This document shows positions 4,575-5,038 of a stretch of 5,038 bases of DNA, one piece after another. The notes under the pieces were generated by a model. The model was not told the DNA's origin. It ran no database searches and saw only the letters and a program-made list of their open reading frames with translations. The translations under genes were made by a program, and so were the position numbers. The stretch comes from Gammaproteobacteria bacterium RBG_16_57_12 (GTDB lineage: Bacteria; Pseudomonadota; Gammaproteobacteria; RBG-16-57-12). The first letter of the stretch is position 1; each line of letters begins with the position of its first letter. The stretch covers positions 1-5,038 of the forward strand of contig MGXL01000142.1 of NCBI GenBank assembly GCA_001801365.1, read 5' to 3'.

Positions 4575-5038
4575 CATCCTGATCATCGGCGGCGGCCTGG
4601 TGGGCGCCAGCCTGGCCTGCGCCCTCGGCGGGCAGCCCCTGCGCATCGGCGTGATCGAAGCGGTCCCTTGGCATGCCGATATCCAACCCAGTTATGACGA
4701 TCGTGTCATTGCATTGGCCTACGGCAGCCGCCGCATCTTCGAGGGCCTGGGCTTGTGGTCCGCCCTGGCGGAGCACGTCACCCCGATCAGCAAAATTCAT
4801 GTCTCCGACCGCGGTCATTTCGGCGTCACGCGTCTGGATGCACGCCAGGAAGGGGTGGCTGCCCTGGGTTATGTGGTCACTGCCCGCGCCCTGGGCGCCT
4901 GCCTGCAAAATGCCCTCGCCACTTTTCAAAATATCGATCTCATCAGCCCGGCCCAGCTGACCGGGCTCGAGATGACCGACGAGCGGGCCGTGGCGCGGAT
5001 TCAGCACGGCAAGCGGACGCGCACCCTCAAGGCCCGGC
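4549..5038 (+). CDS. ubiH: 2-polyprenyl-6-methoxyphenol hydroxylase UbiH; 3' end outside window
   Basis: UbiH is an FAD monooxygenase of the para-hydroxybenzoate hydroxylase fold that hydroxylates the ring of 2-polyprenyl-6-methoxyphenol in aerobic ubiquinone synthesis. I translated 163 residues with no stop up to the window end; the full protein is usually around 400. Residues 8-22 (YDILIIGGGLVGASL) hold the GxGxxG dinucleotide fold, and E37 (GVIEA) is the expected ribose-binding acid. DDRVIALAYGS (about 50-60) covers the conserved arginine region near FAD. GLWSALAEHVTPI, IHVSDRGHFG (83-92) and ALGYVV (105-110) are close to E. coli UbiH and distinguish it from UbiI and UbiF, though all three are related. 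The ATG at 4549 lies inside pepP, 26 bases before its end, and no upstream ATG in this frame fits; the ribosome site is weak (GCAGAG). It is the third gene of the ygfB-pepP-ubiH unit, and ubiI would be expected next. Confidence 0.93.
   Translation, partial: MTAPATDYDILIIGGGLVGASLACALGGQPLRIGVIEAVPWHADIQPSYDDRVIALAYGSRRIFEGLGLWSALAEHVTPISKIHVSDRGHFGVTRLDARQEGVAALGYVVTARALGACLQNALATFQNIDLISPAQLTGLEMTDERAVARIQHGKRTRTLKAR

Overview
The window looks like ordinary chromosome from a free-living gammaproteobacterium with fairly high GC (roughly 55-60% by eye). Three things point there: the order TIGR02449/ZapB-like - zapA - 6S RNA - fau - EVE on the minus strand, the divergent order ygfB - pepP - ubiH on the plus strand, and protein motifs that closely resemble the E. 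coli and Pseudomonas versions. No mobile element, tRNA, rRNA or CRISPR array is visible, and I see no compositional island. The genus cannot be set from this sequence alone.

Layout. Positions 1-564 (+) hold the C-terminal regulatory half of biosynthetic threonine dehydratase (ilvA), cut by the window edge. It ends 5 bases from the stop codon of a convergent EVE-domain gene. A minus-strand unit then reads from about 2405 down to 570: a small ZapB-like coiled-coil protein, zapA (4-base overlap with it), a 6S RNA gene (ssrS, about 1677-1860) that no protein-coding prediction shows, 5-formyltetrahydrofolate cyclo-ligase (fau/ygfA) and the EVE protein. A divergent region of about 260 bases (2391-2648) carries a good sigma70-type promoter for the minus unit, plus two inverted repeats. 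From 2649 on the plus strand come ygfB (UPF0149), pepP (aminopeptidase P) and the start of ubiH, which runs off the window end and overlaps pepP by 26 bases.

How they work together. The ZapB-like protein and ZapA both bear on FtsZ-ring assembly. 6S RNA holds sigma70 RNA polymerase in stationary phase. fau recycles 5-formyl-THF to 5,10-methenyl-THF. The EVE protein is a predicted reader of modified bases whose role here is unknown. On the other side, ubiH makes ubiquinone, pepP trims N-terminal X-Pro, and ygfB is a small acidic protein linked to regulation in Pseudomonas.

I found no convincing undescribed system. The points most worth a second look are the 6S RNA and its immediate flanks (a perfect TATAAT a few bases past its 3' end), the EVE gene as the last gene of a division/6S/folate unit, and an inverted repeat around AT-rich DNA in the divergent promoter region.
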